From Moniliophthora roreri (taxonomy: Eukaryota; Basidiomycota; Agaricomycetes; Agaricales; Marasmiaceae), in the NCBI GenBank assembly GCA_001466705.2, contig LATX02000212.1, forward strand, positions 1 through 64,000: DNA of 64,000 nt. The letters are read 5' to 3'. The translations under genes and the position numbers were made by a program. Positions within the stretch are counted from its first letter, which is position 1, and the number at the start of each line of letters is the position of its first letter. The notes under the pieces are model-generated. The model was given only the letters and a program-made list of their open reading frames with translations, did not search any database and was not told the DNA's origin. This document shows, one piece after another, positions 44,441 through 55,179 of the stretch.

Positions 44441-44651
44441 GACTTGGAGTCGCGTAATTATTTGCAAAAAAAGCAGCCACGTGAATAAAGGGATGGTTCG
44501 ACTCTCAAGCCTCCGGGTCACAAGAACTTGTCGCCATAACTCGTGATTCACGTCAGTCCACTTGAAGCTTCTAAAACAGAAGTCAAGACTGAAACACAGC
44601 ACATAAGAGCAACACACTCTCTCCGACTCGGCAGCATTGTTCCCGATACCC

Positions 44652-46227
44652 ATGTCTGCATTCAAAATAGCTGTATCCGACGAAGCTCTCGATATCCTGA
44701 AGAGGAAACTAGAGCTCAGCCGTCTTCCCGACGAAATCGAGGAAGCGGGATGGGACTATGGCGCTCCTCTAGCGGATATTCAGAGACTGGTCGCAAGATG
44801 GAAAGATGGATACGACTGGAGGAAACATGAGAAGATGCTGAATGAGGAACTACCGCAATTCACTAGGGATATTGAGGTTGAAGGACACGGAGTGCTCAAC
44901 ATCCACTACGTCCACAAGAAGAGCGAGGTGCCGAATGCTATTCCATTGTTATTTGTTCATGGATGTAGGCAACACCTTTTTCAATTCATTTCGTTTTTGC
45001 GATTGTTGACTGAATTGTGCTAGGGCCTGGAAGCTTCGTTGAAGTGAGGAAGATCTTACCCTTGCTGACAGCCAACGAACCTGGCATGCCTAGCTTCCAT
45101 GTCGTTGGTTTGGGTCTCCCCGGTTATGGCTTCTCGGAAGGAACAAAAAAGAAGGGTTTTCATATGCCGAAATACGCCGAAGTGCGTTCGTATACTGCAA
45201 TGCACTATACAGAGCTGACTTTTCACTGCAGGTCGGACACAAATTGATGCTAGCACTTGGATACACAGAATACGGTGTGTTCCAAGAGTCCACTGTGTCC
45301 GCAAACTTTGTTCATTCACTTTGTTTCCCCTTTACAGTTGCTCAAGGTGGAGATTGGGGCTTTGCAGTATGTTGTGTTATATGTTATGACGTTAGCTTTT
45401 CAATCATAATTGCTCTCCAAGGTTACTCGTACCATAGCTGCTATATACGGTGGAAAGCATGTCAAAGCTTGGCATACCAACTCACCTTTGTACGTCCCGG
45501 TCGTGATGACTTTTCCCAACTTCCCATTCAATACCTATATCGCAGCGCTTTTGTCCCTCCTGAGGGTGTCGATCCCACACAGTACACTGCCGAAGATCTC
45601 AGGGTGCTTGAGCGATCAAAATGGTACCAGACAAAAGAATTTGGCTACTACCATGAACAGTCTACGCAACCCCAAACTCTCGGGTACAGTCTAGCAGATT
45701 CACCAGTTGGGCTCCTAGCCTGGATTTACCAGAAACTCGTGCACTTGACGGATGGGTATCCTTGGGACGACGATGAAAGTATGTCTTTTTCTCTTGGGGT
45801 CGAGCCAAAGGACAGACTAATTGATGCATTTCAGTATTGACGTGGATATCCATCTACTGGTTCTCGCGCTCAGGACCCGCTGCTTCGGTCAGGACATACT
45901 ACGAAGTTGCTCAATCGGGTGGTCTTGACGGGATTAGTGCTAGCCCGATGCCAGCAATTCCTGCTGGATATTCGTTTTTCCCAAAGGAAATTCTTTTGGG
46001 TCCGATGTCGTACGTGCTCGTAGCTCTCTTATGGAATGCACTTACTCAAGGGGTGCTCGTCTAGATGGTATACCGATAAGCATATCGTTTTCACTTCCAG
46101 CCATGAAAAAGGCGGGCATTTTGCTGCATATGAGAAGCCAGACGAGTTAGTGGCAGATCTAAGGAAGATGTTTGGGAAAGGCGGGCCAGCATATGGGGTC
46201 GTTCGCGGGAAAGACGGCTATGTGTAA
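44652..46227 (+). CDS. Epoxide hydrolase (alpha/beta fold, microsomal type)
   Basis: Exons 44652-44964, 45024-45181, 45232-45274, 45338-45366, 45422-45489, 45546-45778, 45835-46009, 46065-46227; 393 codons plus stop, and every junction restores the family motif. Residues 1-~100 form the EHN domain ([32 protein letters not shown]). Oxyanion motif HGWPGSF comes from exons 1+2. The nucleophile motif is QGGDWG (catalytic Asp), the oxirane-binding region includes [11 protein letters not shown], and the catalytic His lies in [12 protein letters not shown]. The enzyme opens epoxides to diols by a covalent ester intermediate, in detoxification. No signal peptide. Exon 4 is 29 nt. Confidence 0.93.
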
Positions 46228-46480
46228 GACATTGCTATGCCAAGAAATCCATAGCCACCGTAATATCGGTACCATCCGACTTCCAAGTGTAACATGTCTC
46301 CTATGATCATATTCTATTTGAAGCTTTTGTTCACTAGGCTCTCCTTGAACGTGTTTCCAAACTCTAAACCACCGTACATTTTCGTTATCGCCATGGTATC
46401 GGGTCGAAGTGATATTGTTCAAGTGGTATGTGGTATTGTCTTCGACATTGCGATCACCGACCTCTGTCCACTAAAGGTGT
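46228..46480. other. Intergenic
   Basis: 3' side of the epoxide hydrolase gene; nothing recognised. Confidence 0.4.
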
Positions 46481-46783
46481 TCAAAGCGCTTCCTTCTGGG
46501 AGGCAGGAAATGCCTGGATGCTCGGTGTCGATGTCTTATTTTTCAAGTCGATGGGTTGTACAGGGTATATCATTGAGATTGTATAAGATAACATCGACCA
46601 CGAAAACTTTGGGAGGTCCCTGAACGTGCTTGACTGTCCCAAAGTTTCTGGGGATCCATGCGATTGAAAGGATTGTTCGTGGTGCAATTGTGCTCTGGGC
46701 ACTTCGCTGTAAGCTGGGAATAATGGGTCCACTTTCCGGAGACGGTATTTAAGTTCCTCTTCCTGAGCAGGAGAATCGCTCAT
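46481..46783 (-). CDS. Hypothetical 100-residue protein
   Basis: Single open frame from ATG 46783 (MSDSPAQEEELKYRLRKVDP) to 46481. Mixed charged sequence with HHEQSFQSHGSPETLG. No signal peptide or known motif. It may be one exon of a larger gene. Confidence 0.4.
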   Translation of the reverse strand: MSDSPAQEEELKYRLRKVDPLFPAYSEVPRAQLHHEQSFQSHGSPETLGQSSTFRDLPKFSWSMLSYTISMIYPVQPIDLKNKTSTPSIQAFPASQKEAL

Positions 46784-46971
46784 CAGAGGAGTAGTCGAAA
46801 GCCTGGGAGTACGGTGAACACTGAGCCCGTGTAAATCTCAAAGGTCATAACGAGTTTCTCCCTAAGAATTCCAATCCGGTGGGCTGCAATTGTTGTAGCG
46901 TCAATGGATTATTGAAAGGAAGCTAGGACAATACTCACGCGGTGAAAGAAGTATATGACTTCAAAGCGCCA

Positions 46972-48830
46972 CTTTGAAGCCTGAGTATTTGAGGATTCGA
47001 GGACATCAAGTTCTGATGGTGGAGGTCATAAGCAAGAGAGATTTGGAACTGCCGGTGACGACGGCAAACGGTCTTTGCTCATCACCGTCACGATCCCTAA
47101 TAGCTCAAGAAATTCTAAGGAAAACTTTTGCCTCTTCTTCCCAATCTTCATGCCCATGGGAATCGAGATAGAGGATGGCTTTATTCTGCAGCTGGATGCT
47201 TGCCAACGAGGAGGAAATTCTCAGACAATCATGAATATCGGCCGTAAGTACTATTGCGCTGCTTCTTTCCTGCCTCAGGAGTCGACTAACACTCATCTTC
47301 ATGTCCTATTAGACCTGAAGCTTCATTTCTCAAGGATTTAGCGCGGTAGCGAGAGGAGCCCATTATAGGTGCTGGTCCATTCGATACCGACTCACGTTTA
47401 TCATGATCATTCAATGTATCTCACGACATCCGGACTTCCTTATCGCGAAGCTCAGTGAAAGGTGCCTGCAATCTATGAGAGGCTACCAAGATAGCAAAGA
47501 GAAAATTCCTTGAAGTTCTCAAGGTGCTCACTTTGTCGAGGATCAAGGCCGTGGCGACGCTGACGCGTCCAAAACGACCTTACGCTCTCGACTTACTCCC
47601 GAATGCGGTCACTCTAGGATCTGCAGCATAATATCCATAGCTGTTGAGACTCGTAAGCTGATGTTTTCTGTGATCTGCAAACAAACCCTAACAAAATAAC
47701 TAGCAAGTCCAGGCATACTTTTATTCACAAGATTCTACACAGCCGGAAGACTCAGTACAAACTATCGGAAGGGTACTCGTACTAAGTAGTATGATACGTG
47801 AGAAAGACAGGGCAATCGTGCGTGTAGTTTTCCTGCTCCGAGATTCCGACTGAAATTGACCCTCAGTTTCTTCGCGAAAAGGCCAAATCTCTACCGTGAT
47901 NCTTTGAAGCCTGAGTATTTGAGGATTCGAGGACATCAAGTTCTGATGGTGGAGGTCATAAGCAAGAGAGATTTGGAACTGCCGGTGACGACGGCAAACG
48001 GTCTTTGCTCATCACCGTCACGATCCCTAATAGCTCAAGAAATTCTAAGGAAAACTTTTGCCTCTTCTTCCCAATCTTCATGCCCATGGGAATCGAGATA
48101 GAGGATGGCTTTATTCTGCAGCTGGATGCTTGCCAACGAGGAGGAAATTCTCAGACAATCATGAATATCGGCCGTAAGTACTATTGCGCTGCTTCTTTCC
48201 TGCCTCAGGAGTCGACTAACACTCATCTTCATGTCCTATTAGACCTGAAGCTTCATTTCTCAAGGATTTAGCGCGGTAGCGAGAGGAGCCCATTATAGGT
48301 GCTGGTCCATTCGATACCGACTCACGTTTATCATGATCATTCAATGTATCTCACGACATCCGGACTTCCTTATCGCGAAGCTCAGTGAAAGGTGCCTGCA
48401 ATCTATGAGAGGCTACCAAGATAGCAAAGAGAAAATTCCTTGAAGTTCTCAAGGTGCTCACTTTGTCGAGGATCAAGGCCGTGGCGACGCTGACGCGTCC
48501 AAAACGACCTTACGCTCTCGACTTACTCCCGAATGCGGTCACTCTAGGATCTGCAGCATAATATCCATAGCTGTTGAGACTCGTAAGCTGATGTTTTCTG
48601 TGATCTGCAAACAAACCCTAACAAAATAACTAGCAAGTCCAGGCATACTTTTATTCACAAGATTCTACACAGCCGGAAGACTCAGTACAAACTATCGGAA
48701 GGGTACTCGTACTAAGTAGTATGATACGTGAGAAAGACAGGGCAATCGTGCGTGTAGTTTTCCTGCTCCGAGATTCCGACTGAAATTGACCCTCAGTTTC
48801 TTCGCGAAAAGGCCAAATCTCTACCGTGAT
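46972..48830. repeat. 929 bp head-to-tail duplication joined by a single 'n' (assembly artefact)
   Basis: 46972-47900 and 47902-48830 are both 929 bp, begin CTTTGAAGCCTGAG and end CTACCGTGAT, and appear identical; the 'n' at 47901 sits exactly between. Flanking sequence continues naturally from the second copy. Best explained as overlapping contig ends that were not merged. The real genome probably has one copy. Confidence 0.9.
47105..48830 (-). CDS. Candidate exons of an unresolved minus-strand gene (inside the duplication)
   Basis: Each copy contains a minus-strand exon-like frame (47302-47105 and 48232-48035) reading ADIHDCLRISSSLASIQLQN and AILYLDSHGHEDWEEEAK. Another minus-strand frame reads VEIWPFREETEGQFQSES. 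No start, introns or family could be fixed. Confidence 0.3.
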
Positions 48831-49092
48831 TGGAGGAAGATGCGAATTCCAAGATTCAATCAGGGCTTGATACCAGTGACAGCACCACTCAGCCTAGCTT
48901 GCAGCTTATGGATAATCCCGCCGAGTGATGGTAGATGGTACCTGCCAATGACATACGTCTATCTGACAACGAACGAATTCATATATATGCATTCTTCATC
49001 GCTGCGGAATGACAAACAATGCCGGTCACCTTGCCGAGGTCGTGGATAAAAGAGAATGGGAGTACGGGGTAGACATTGGGTAGGCTTACTCG
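48831..49092. other. Intergenic, upstream of the carboxylesterase
   Basis: No gene seen. Confidence 0.4.
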
Positions 49093-51246
49093 ATGCGCTC
49101 TTTACAAGGGGTTGCTGCTATCTTGCTGTTATCCACCTTTGTGACTGGGATCACAGTCAATTCGACGTCGGGTCAGCTTCGTGGTGTAGTTCAGGATGGA
49201 GGTGCGCTTTTAAATTTTCTCTCTCTCGATGTTATTCCAGTAACACTGTCCGCTGGCACCGGATTCCGCAGTAATGTCGTTCAAAGGAATCGTACGTGTC
49301 ATTCCTTGTCTCACCGTCATAGACTCACTCAAAGTGCCTCTACAGCGTTATGCACATTCACCTACTGGAAATCTTCGCTGGGAACCACCTGTGCCTTTTA
49401 CTTCATCTGAAGAACAGGATGCGACCACTCTCGGACCATCGTGTGTCCAGCAAATAACTTCGAATCTATCACGAGAACTGTTCAATACTCCACCTCCCCC
49501 TGAAAGCGAAGATTGTCTGTTTCTGTATGTTCTCTCGCGCAATTGCCTATACGAATTGTCTGAGCAGCTGACCGTTTATCAGGAACGTGTGGGCGCCATC
49601 CGATTCAGATTCGACTCTAAAGCCGGTTCTATTTTGGATCTATGGAGGGTACGTAACGTGCTGAGGATCTCATGTTCTCTGTATTCTGAAAACGGTCTTC
49701 ATCCTAGGGGCCTTGCATTCGGAACGGCCTCGTTACCAATCTATGACGGTACATCCTTAGCTACGAACCAAGACATCGTCGTTGTCACTATCAACTACCG
49801 AACCAATATCTTTGGGTTCCCATCCTCGTCAGATCTGCCGCTAGAAGCCAACAACCTCGGGTTTCTCGACCAGGAGCTTGCGTTGAAATGGGTTCAAAAT
49901 AACATCGCCAACTTTGGCGGTGACCCTAAGAAGGTAGCGATCATGGTGAGCGTATGTCATCAAATGCGACACGCAATTGCTCATTACGCACACTCAGGGC
50001 GAATCTGCTGGAAGCCTCTCCGTAGCAGCTGCCATAGTTCGTCATACCGAAGACAACCCACCATTCCGTGCGGCAGTCATGCTCTCTGGTACCACTGTAA
50101 TAGTAGACTCAACGCCCGTCGCCGAGCTAACGGCTTTCAACACATTCGCCACTACTTTTGGATGTACACAAGCTCCGGGAGCGGAACGCTTAGCGTGCCT
50201 TCGCGCTATTCCAGCAAATGCTATCCATGAATATGTAAATCAACCTTCTGCTGGTTCCTTCACTGGTATTGTGGATGAGTGCGTGCATCTCTCCTTCTCC
50301 ATGACGTTTGTGCTAATCTCATGGCACGTAATTCGCAGCTCCACACTATTCGACGATTCTCTAGGTCGTATCACCGCAAGACAATCAGCTAGAGTTCCTG
50401 TCCTCCTGGGTAACATGCAAGATGACGGGTCGCTTTTTGCTCTCCAAGCTGGTGCCGGGTCGATTAGTTTGGATCAATTCCTCGATGGGCTTGGAGTACC
50501 GATTCCTGCGGGAGTTGTGAGAGCTCTATATCCCGGGCAGAATGATTCACAAGTGATCGCAAGTGTGTTTAGGGATGTTGTTTTCCAGTGGTGGGTGTCG
50601 TTACCTATCTGTCTTTGGTAGCAGGTTGATATGATGATACACAGTCCGACAGGCCTTTGGGCTTCTACGTCAGTTCTTGCGGGAATCAGCAATGTTTATC
50701 GGTATATCTATGGTGTGTACTTCAAGTCTTTCCATCCAGAAAATACTGAGCAACTTTGTGCAAATAGGTGCTGTCTTCCCCGAACTTCAAGCCTTCCCCG
50801 GAGCTGGAGCATGGCATTCTTCTGAAAGTAAGCTGGTGCTCATCGGTATCGCTTCCTACAGCTACTTGACAACCTATCACAGTCGCTCCCTTCTTTGGCA
50901 CGTACAACCGAACAACTGCTAGCCCTTCTCAAGTTACACTATCCAACACGTTCCAAACGATTATATCAAATTTCATCAAGGAGCCGACTACACCACCTGC
51001 AAAAAACTGGGCGAGATATGTGCAAGGCGACCTTATGCCGTCCGTAGCGAAGCTTGCGTATGAAGGGAATGTGAATCTGGATGATGTGGTGCAGCCAGCG
51101 ACCATTATATCTGTGGTGTGTTTCCTTTCATCATATGCTCGGAAGTACTTTGACTGATAGATCCTTATGTTTAGGATGGACCATGTGTGGCACTGTGGAA
51201 TCAAGTAATAGCGTTGTTGACGTTGAGGAGCGTTCTGCAATTGTAG
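49093..51246 (+). CDS. Secreted type-B carboxylesterase / lipase-like
   Basis: Eleven exons (49093-49201, 49272-49291, 49346-49524, 49583-49648, 49708-49945, 49998-50278, 50339-50590, 50645-50712, 50768-50827, 50883-51115, 51175-51246) sum to 525 codons plus stop. A signal peptide (MRSLQGVAAILLLSTFVTG) precedes the alpha/beta-hydrolase. Landmarks: GQLRGVVQDGVMSFKGIRYA, SEDCLFLNVWAP, oxyanion IYGGGLAFG, VVVTINYRTNIFGFP, nucleophile elbow GESAG (joined across an intron), and catalytic His in GAWHSSE. The expected acid motif (N..EG) reads NMQDDGSLF, Asp instead of the usual Glu. It hydrolyses carboxyl esters outside the cell. Exon 2 is 20 nt. Confidence 0.93.
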
Positions 51247-51462
51247 ACTGCCGTGCGTTATGGCTGGTCTTACTATTTGTGTTTTAGTATTGGCACCATT
51301 TTATTCGCTTCGTTGACATTCAGGGACGATATCTGAAGAACAGATAGGAATTACCCGAATTGGAAGGACTCCTTCCCAGAAAGGAAATACTTAGCGGGAC
51401 CAGTTCTTGGTAGATCGCCATTTCCCCAATACTGAACGGTGCAAGAAAGTTGCGCTTCACAA

Positions 51463-52649
51463 ATAATTTGAAACATGATAACTTTCAGAGCATGATTACT
51501 GCATGTAACAAACACAAAGCACAGGGATACAGTATGAGTGTATGTACGTAGATTCTAACGACGAATAGCGAGCGGAATAAGTATGGGACTCACAATACAG
51601 AAGAATAAACAAAATGAGCAGGTAGAGAAAAAACTAGCGCTCATCCTCCGAGTTGGCAGCCTCAGCAGTCCCAACCTCTTCTACAAAATCGTTCACCAAA
51701 TCCTGTAATTCCCGGATTAGCGGTCCACGATCCCATTCCTTACGACTTCGCCATATACAACTCAAGCATGTAGCCCGAAGCTGTTCGAGTTGCTCAATCG
51801 TTAGCGAAGCGGTATGAACCTTGAGGCTACTCTGTAGCTGCGCCAGCATGTTTTCGTCGACATGAAAGTCGGGTAATGGAATAGGTGTCCGTGGTATAGG
51901 AACTGGAGAAGGTTTCTTTGGGAGGCTCGGATGATTTGGATTTCTGCGGTGGAGGAGGCTGCGGGGACTTTGACTGACGTGCGACCGATGCTTGACGACT
52001 TAGAGGCTTCGATAAGAATGGGTCATCATTGGCAGCGGTTGGAGGTATTGAAGTANATAATTTGAAACATGATAAATTTCAGAGCACGATTACTGCATGT
52101 AACAAACACAAAGCACAGGGATACAGTATGAGTGTATGTACGTAGATTCTAACGACGAATAGCGAGCGGAATAAGTATGGGACTCACAATACAGAAGAAT
52201 AAACAAAATGAGCAGGTAGAGAAAAAACTAGCGCTCATCCTCCGAGTTGGCAGCCTCAGCAGTCCCAACCTCTTCTACAAAATCGTTCACCAAATCCTGT
52301 AATTCCCGGATTAGCGGTCCACGATCCCATTCCTTACGACTTCGCCATACACAACTCAAGCATGTAGCCCGAAGTTGTTCGAGTTGTTCAATCGTCAGCG
52401 AAGCGGTATGAGCTTTGAGGCTACTCTGTAGCTGCGCCAGCATGTTTTCGTCGACATGAAAGTCGGGTAATGGAATAGGTGTCCGTGGTATAGGAACTGG
52501 AGAAGGTTTCTTTGGGAGGCTCGGATGATTTGGATTTCTGCGGTGGAGGAGGCTGCGGGGACTTTGACTGACGTGCGACCGATGCTTGACGACTTAGAGG
52601 CTTCGATAAGAATGGGTCATCATTGGCAGCGGTCTGAGGTATTGAAGTA
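51463..52649. repeat. 593 bp head-to-tail duplication joined by 'n' (allelic overlap)
   Basis: 51463-52055 and 52057-52649 are both 593 bp, start ATAATTTGAAAC and end TATTGAAGTA, and differ at about ten single positions (for example CCATATACAA/CCATACACAA). The 'n' at 52056 lies between. Equal length and low divergence suggest two haplotypes placed in series. Confidence 0.9.
51634..52055 (-). pseudogene. Partial second copy of the Met/His/Pro/Gln-rich gene (assembly duplicate)
   Basis: Encodes the same C-terminal region (MLAQLQSSLKVHTASLTIEQ) with one or two residue changes against the copy at 52228-52443, and is cut at the 'n' of 52056. Expected to disappear when the haplotypes are merged. 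Confidence 0.8.
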
Positions 52650-53442
52650 TGTCGGGAGCCAGGAGCAGATCGTCCAGTATTCGCAGGACCCACGTCATCT
52701 GGAAGTGGGTTAAGCAATGTTGGATCGAATCCAGCACTCCGTGACGGGCCTTGTTGCGGAACGTCTACCGCGATATCATTGGATTGCTCGAATGGTGTCG
52801 GCCCAGGTACATGATCAACAGCATTCCAGTCATTCGTTTGCTGCTGATCGGGGAACGCGGGGAACGATTGCGCTGGATGCATAGGATGAGGCGAGTGCGA
52901 TAATTGTGCTGAATGATCGAGATGACGATTTTCTGGGTATAACGAGTGTGCAGAGTGGGGGGTATTGATTGATATGGCTGCATTGACGGATGCTGTTGCA
53001 TCGGTTGATGAGGGCGCATTTGCTGGTGAGGCATTTGTTGATTAGGATACATGGGCTGATGTGGATGCATTTGTTGACGAGAAGGCATGGGCTGGGAGAA
53101 TACATTGGAAGAGTGTGGTTGCATTGACTGCTGCGCGTGCGCATTCTGTTGAGGGTACATGGGTTGGTGAGAGTGCATCGGGTGTTGGGGATGCATTGGC
53201 TGGAACGGTTGGGATTGGTTCTGGAGGTATACCGACTCTGGATGCTGTGGGTGCGGTGAATATCCTGGATGAAGCGGGTGCATAGGGTTTGTAGGCTGAA
53301 ATGGTGGCCCAGGACGCATGACATTTCCGTTGCCTGAAGCCATCGGATGGAAAAGTTGAATAGCTTCCATCGACAGAGTAGCAAACCGAACCCCTGACGG
53401 TCTGGGAGGAGTAGTGAATTCCAATTCGTTTCTAGCCATCAT
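52228..53442 (-). CDS. Met/His/Pro/Gln-rich protein with conserved C-terminal helix region, two apparent frameshifts
   Basis: Start ATG 53442 (MMARNELEFTTPPRPSGVRF), stop 52228. Residues ~40-170 are low-complexity repeats of HPQHPM/QPMYPQQ type. At the C-run near 52960 the frame must shift by one to continue into LYPENRHLDHSAQLSHSP, FPDQQQTNDWNAVDH and KSPQPPPPQKSKSSEPPK. Near 52510 a second one-base shift leads to PIPLPDFHVDENMLAQLQ and LTIEQLEQLRATCLSCVW to the end. The C-terminus is predicted helical and acidic. Both contig copies share the second shift, so it is not a random read error there; a short unrecognised intron is possible. Family not recognised. A second copy of the C-terminal part lies at 51634-52055. 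Confidence 0.55.
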
Positions 53443-53467
53443 CGTCAACCAGCATCTTAGACCGTTT

Positions 53468-53785
53468 CCCCTGCGACAAAAAAAAACGATACTCAGTTTT
53501 CTGTCTGCCTATCTATGCACCCCCAAAAAAAACAAACCTCGCTAGCAGTATCCGACGTGACTGGCATTCGCAGCAACGCCAGGAGCTCCCCTGATATCTT
53601 ACAAGCTAAGAGCGACCGATGCCTCCTCCAGCGCCGAGAACTGCGACCTTGGTCTGACGAGCAGAAGACGTCGAGCAAAGTCGTGAAGAGGGAGTAGCAA
53701 GAGTTCTAGCACAGGCGAACATGGTGGTTCGAGTTCAAGAATGAAATTACGCTCCTAGACCGAAGTTTCCCGACTCCGCGGCTAC
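53468..53785 (-). pseudogene. mdh: Duplicated 5' end of malate dehydrogenase (promoter, exon 1, intron 1)
   Basis: On the minus strand this matches 37484-37874: the upstream region (AGCCGCGGAGTC, AAACTTCGGTCT), the start (GAACCACCATGTTC), most of exon 1 ([19 protein letters not shown]) and intron 1 with its T-run and CGCAG end. An internal deletion removes part of exon 1, and the frame stops after GIGRS. The copy is therefore not a working enzyme. It ends about 25 bp before the start codon of the Met/His/Pro/Gln-rich gene and points in the same direction. Confidence 0.88.
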
Positions 53786-53968
53786 TCCGAGCGCAGCTTT
53801 TGGCAGCCATGGCGAGTCCTGGAGGCCAACGGTGATGCTCTTGATGTGTTTACAGTCGTAAATTGTTCCATATGCCAGAGAGTCACGGTAAAAGGTCGTC
53901 AAATAAAAATTCACACGCGCCCTCGTCTCATCGTCATCATGCCTCCTCCCCTGGCGGAAGCCAAATGA

Positions 53969-54030
53969 TGAGGTACCATTCCAGCTGTCTTGGCCAATAG
54001 TATTTCTGCAACTGGTCTTGAATTCAGCAA
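53969..54030 (+). repeat. Short direct repeat, also at 44380-44440
   Basis: AGGTACCATTCCAGCTGTCT ... TAGTATTTCTGCAACTGGT; see the other copy. Confidence 0.55.
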
Positions 54031-54053
54031 TTCCTGCTGTTTATCATGTATCA

Positions 54054-54404
54054 TGCTTCAGGTCACTAGAGAGAAGCTGCGTACGTCTTCCTTCCATAGT
54101 CCTCGTGGCTAAGCTGACATTCTCATAGACAGCACTTCCATTGCTCTTTCCTCGAGCCAGAAATACAAGAGGTTTAGACTTGACAGGGTCTCGACTCCAC
54201 GTTGACTCCACTACGACATCTGTGATACCTCGAGCACAGTTTAGTTCAGGATTTCAAGGCCTGGGTAGGTACCACCATCCGCTCGGACTACACCATTCTG
54301 AAGTGGCTTTATTCAAGCATGAGCAGATCGGGGGGCAAGTACGATACGGCGGAGGATTCGGAGTACAACGTCGTGACAACCGAGAAACAGTGAGTTCTCA
54401 GTGA
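54054..54404 (+). CDS. Possible small gene, unresolved
   Basis: An ATG at 54054 (MLQVTREKL) runs to a GTACGTC donor, and after a TCATAG acceptor a frame reads LFPRARNTRGLDLTGSRL and RYGGGFGVQRRDNRE. The two pieces do not join in the same frame with the obvious sites. Unknown product. Confidence 0.25.
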
Positions 54405-54512
54405 TCGATGATCAGCCACTGCATTACCTTCACCTTCGCTGATACGACTCTTAGGCACGTTACTATACGTTCAAGGGGGGAGATATTCCCATTGCTACAT
54501 CTACAAAGATAT

Positions 54513-55111
54513 TTACAAGTAAGTAATATCCCAGTGACTGCCCTCATCCTGGATTTGACAGGTGCTGATGAGTATGTGCATCACAGCGAAGAGAAGATTG
54601 TTGAAACTCACGCAATAAATGTTCCCACTAGCGGCTCGCCATTGTGGGAATCCATCACCTCGATTTGCGATCTGTGTGAAGGTGGTTTTGATATAGTTGT
54701 CGAGTTGTGTCTGGTGTCTAACATCGACCTTGTACCCGTTGGCATGGGAGAGCGTGCCGCTTGCGTGGCCGACCTCGGTTCCACCGGTAATGAGGAGGGA
54801 GCTAAGGCCAGCGGCGTTCTTCAAGGTGATGACACCGTCGACGGTACCGGAGAGGATACCGTCGTAGGATGTACAGGAGGGGTTGCTTTTGGTCGTGCAA
54901 CCGCCAGTGGAGGAAGCGGTGATGCCTTGAGGTATAAGGAGAGCTTCTGCTTGGGCCTGGGTAAGAGGGGTACCGCTTCGCTCTTCGAGGGGAGTGGCAG
55001 TAACGGAGGCGTAGAGCGCGGTGGCGACGGAGATGAGCGTAGTGAACTAATTCGACGTCACGGTTGTGAGTTTGGGTTGACCAAATGAAAGCGTGTTTCG
55101 CTAACCTTCAT
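54513..55111 (-). CDS. Secreted protein with M15/LAS-type zinc-peptidase signature (copy C)
   Basis: Exons 55111-55106, 55046-54612 and 54548-54513 give 158 residues. Signal peptide MKFTTLISVATALYASVTA, then TPLEERSGTPLTQAQAEA nearly identical to copy A. Motifs: CTTKSNPSC, SHANGYKVDV (H-x2-G-x3-D), and DEGSHWDITYL (E-x2-H). The gene is intact. Intron 1 splits after the second codon and intron 2 directly before DEG, as in copies A and B. Predicted secreted metallopeptidase-like protein; activity is inferred from the motif only. Copies A and C are more alike to each other than to B. Confidence 0.8.
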
Positions 55112-55167
55112 TTTGTTGTGCTATAGGAGTGGATTGGGCTTGATGTAGTTGTGACTATAGGTGTGTC

Positions 55168-55174
55168 TTTTATA
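55168..55174 (-). promoter_or_regulatory. TATA box of M15-like copy C
   Basis: TATAAAA on the minus strand, about 57 bp upstream of the ATG at 55111, the same spacing as in copy A. Confidence 0.6.
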
Positions 55175-55179
55175 GATTT

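Noticed and set aside
44485..44500. GGTTCGACTCT as tRNA box B
   Set aside because: No box A or cloverleaf upstream; the nearby GCGAC...GTCGC is only a small hairpin.
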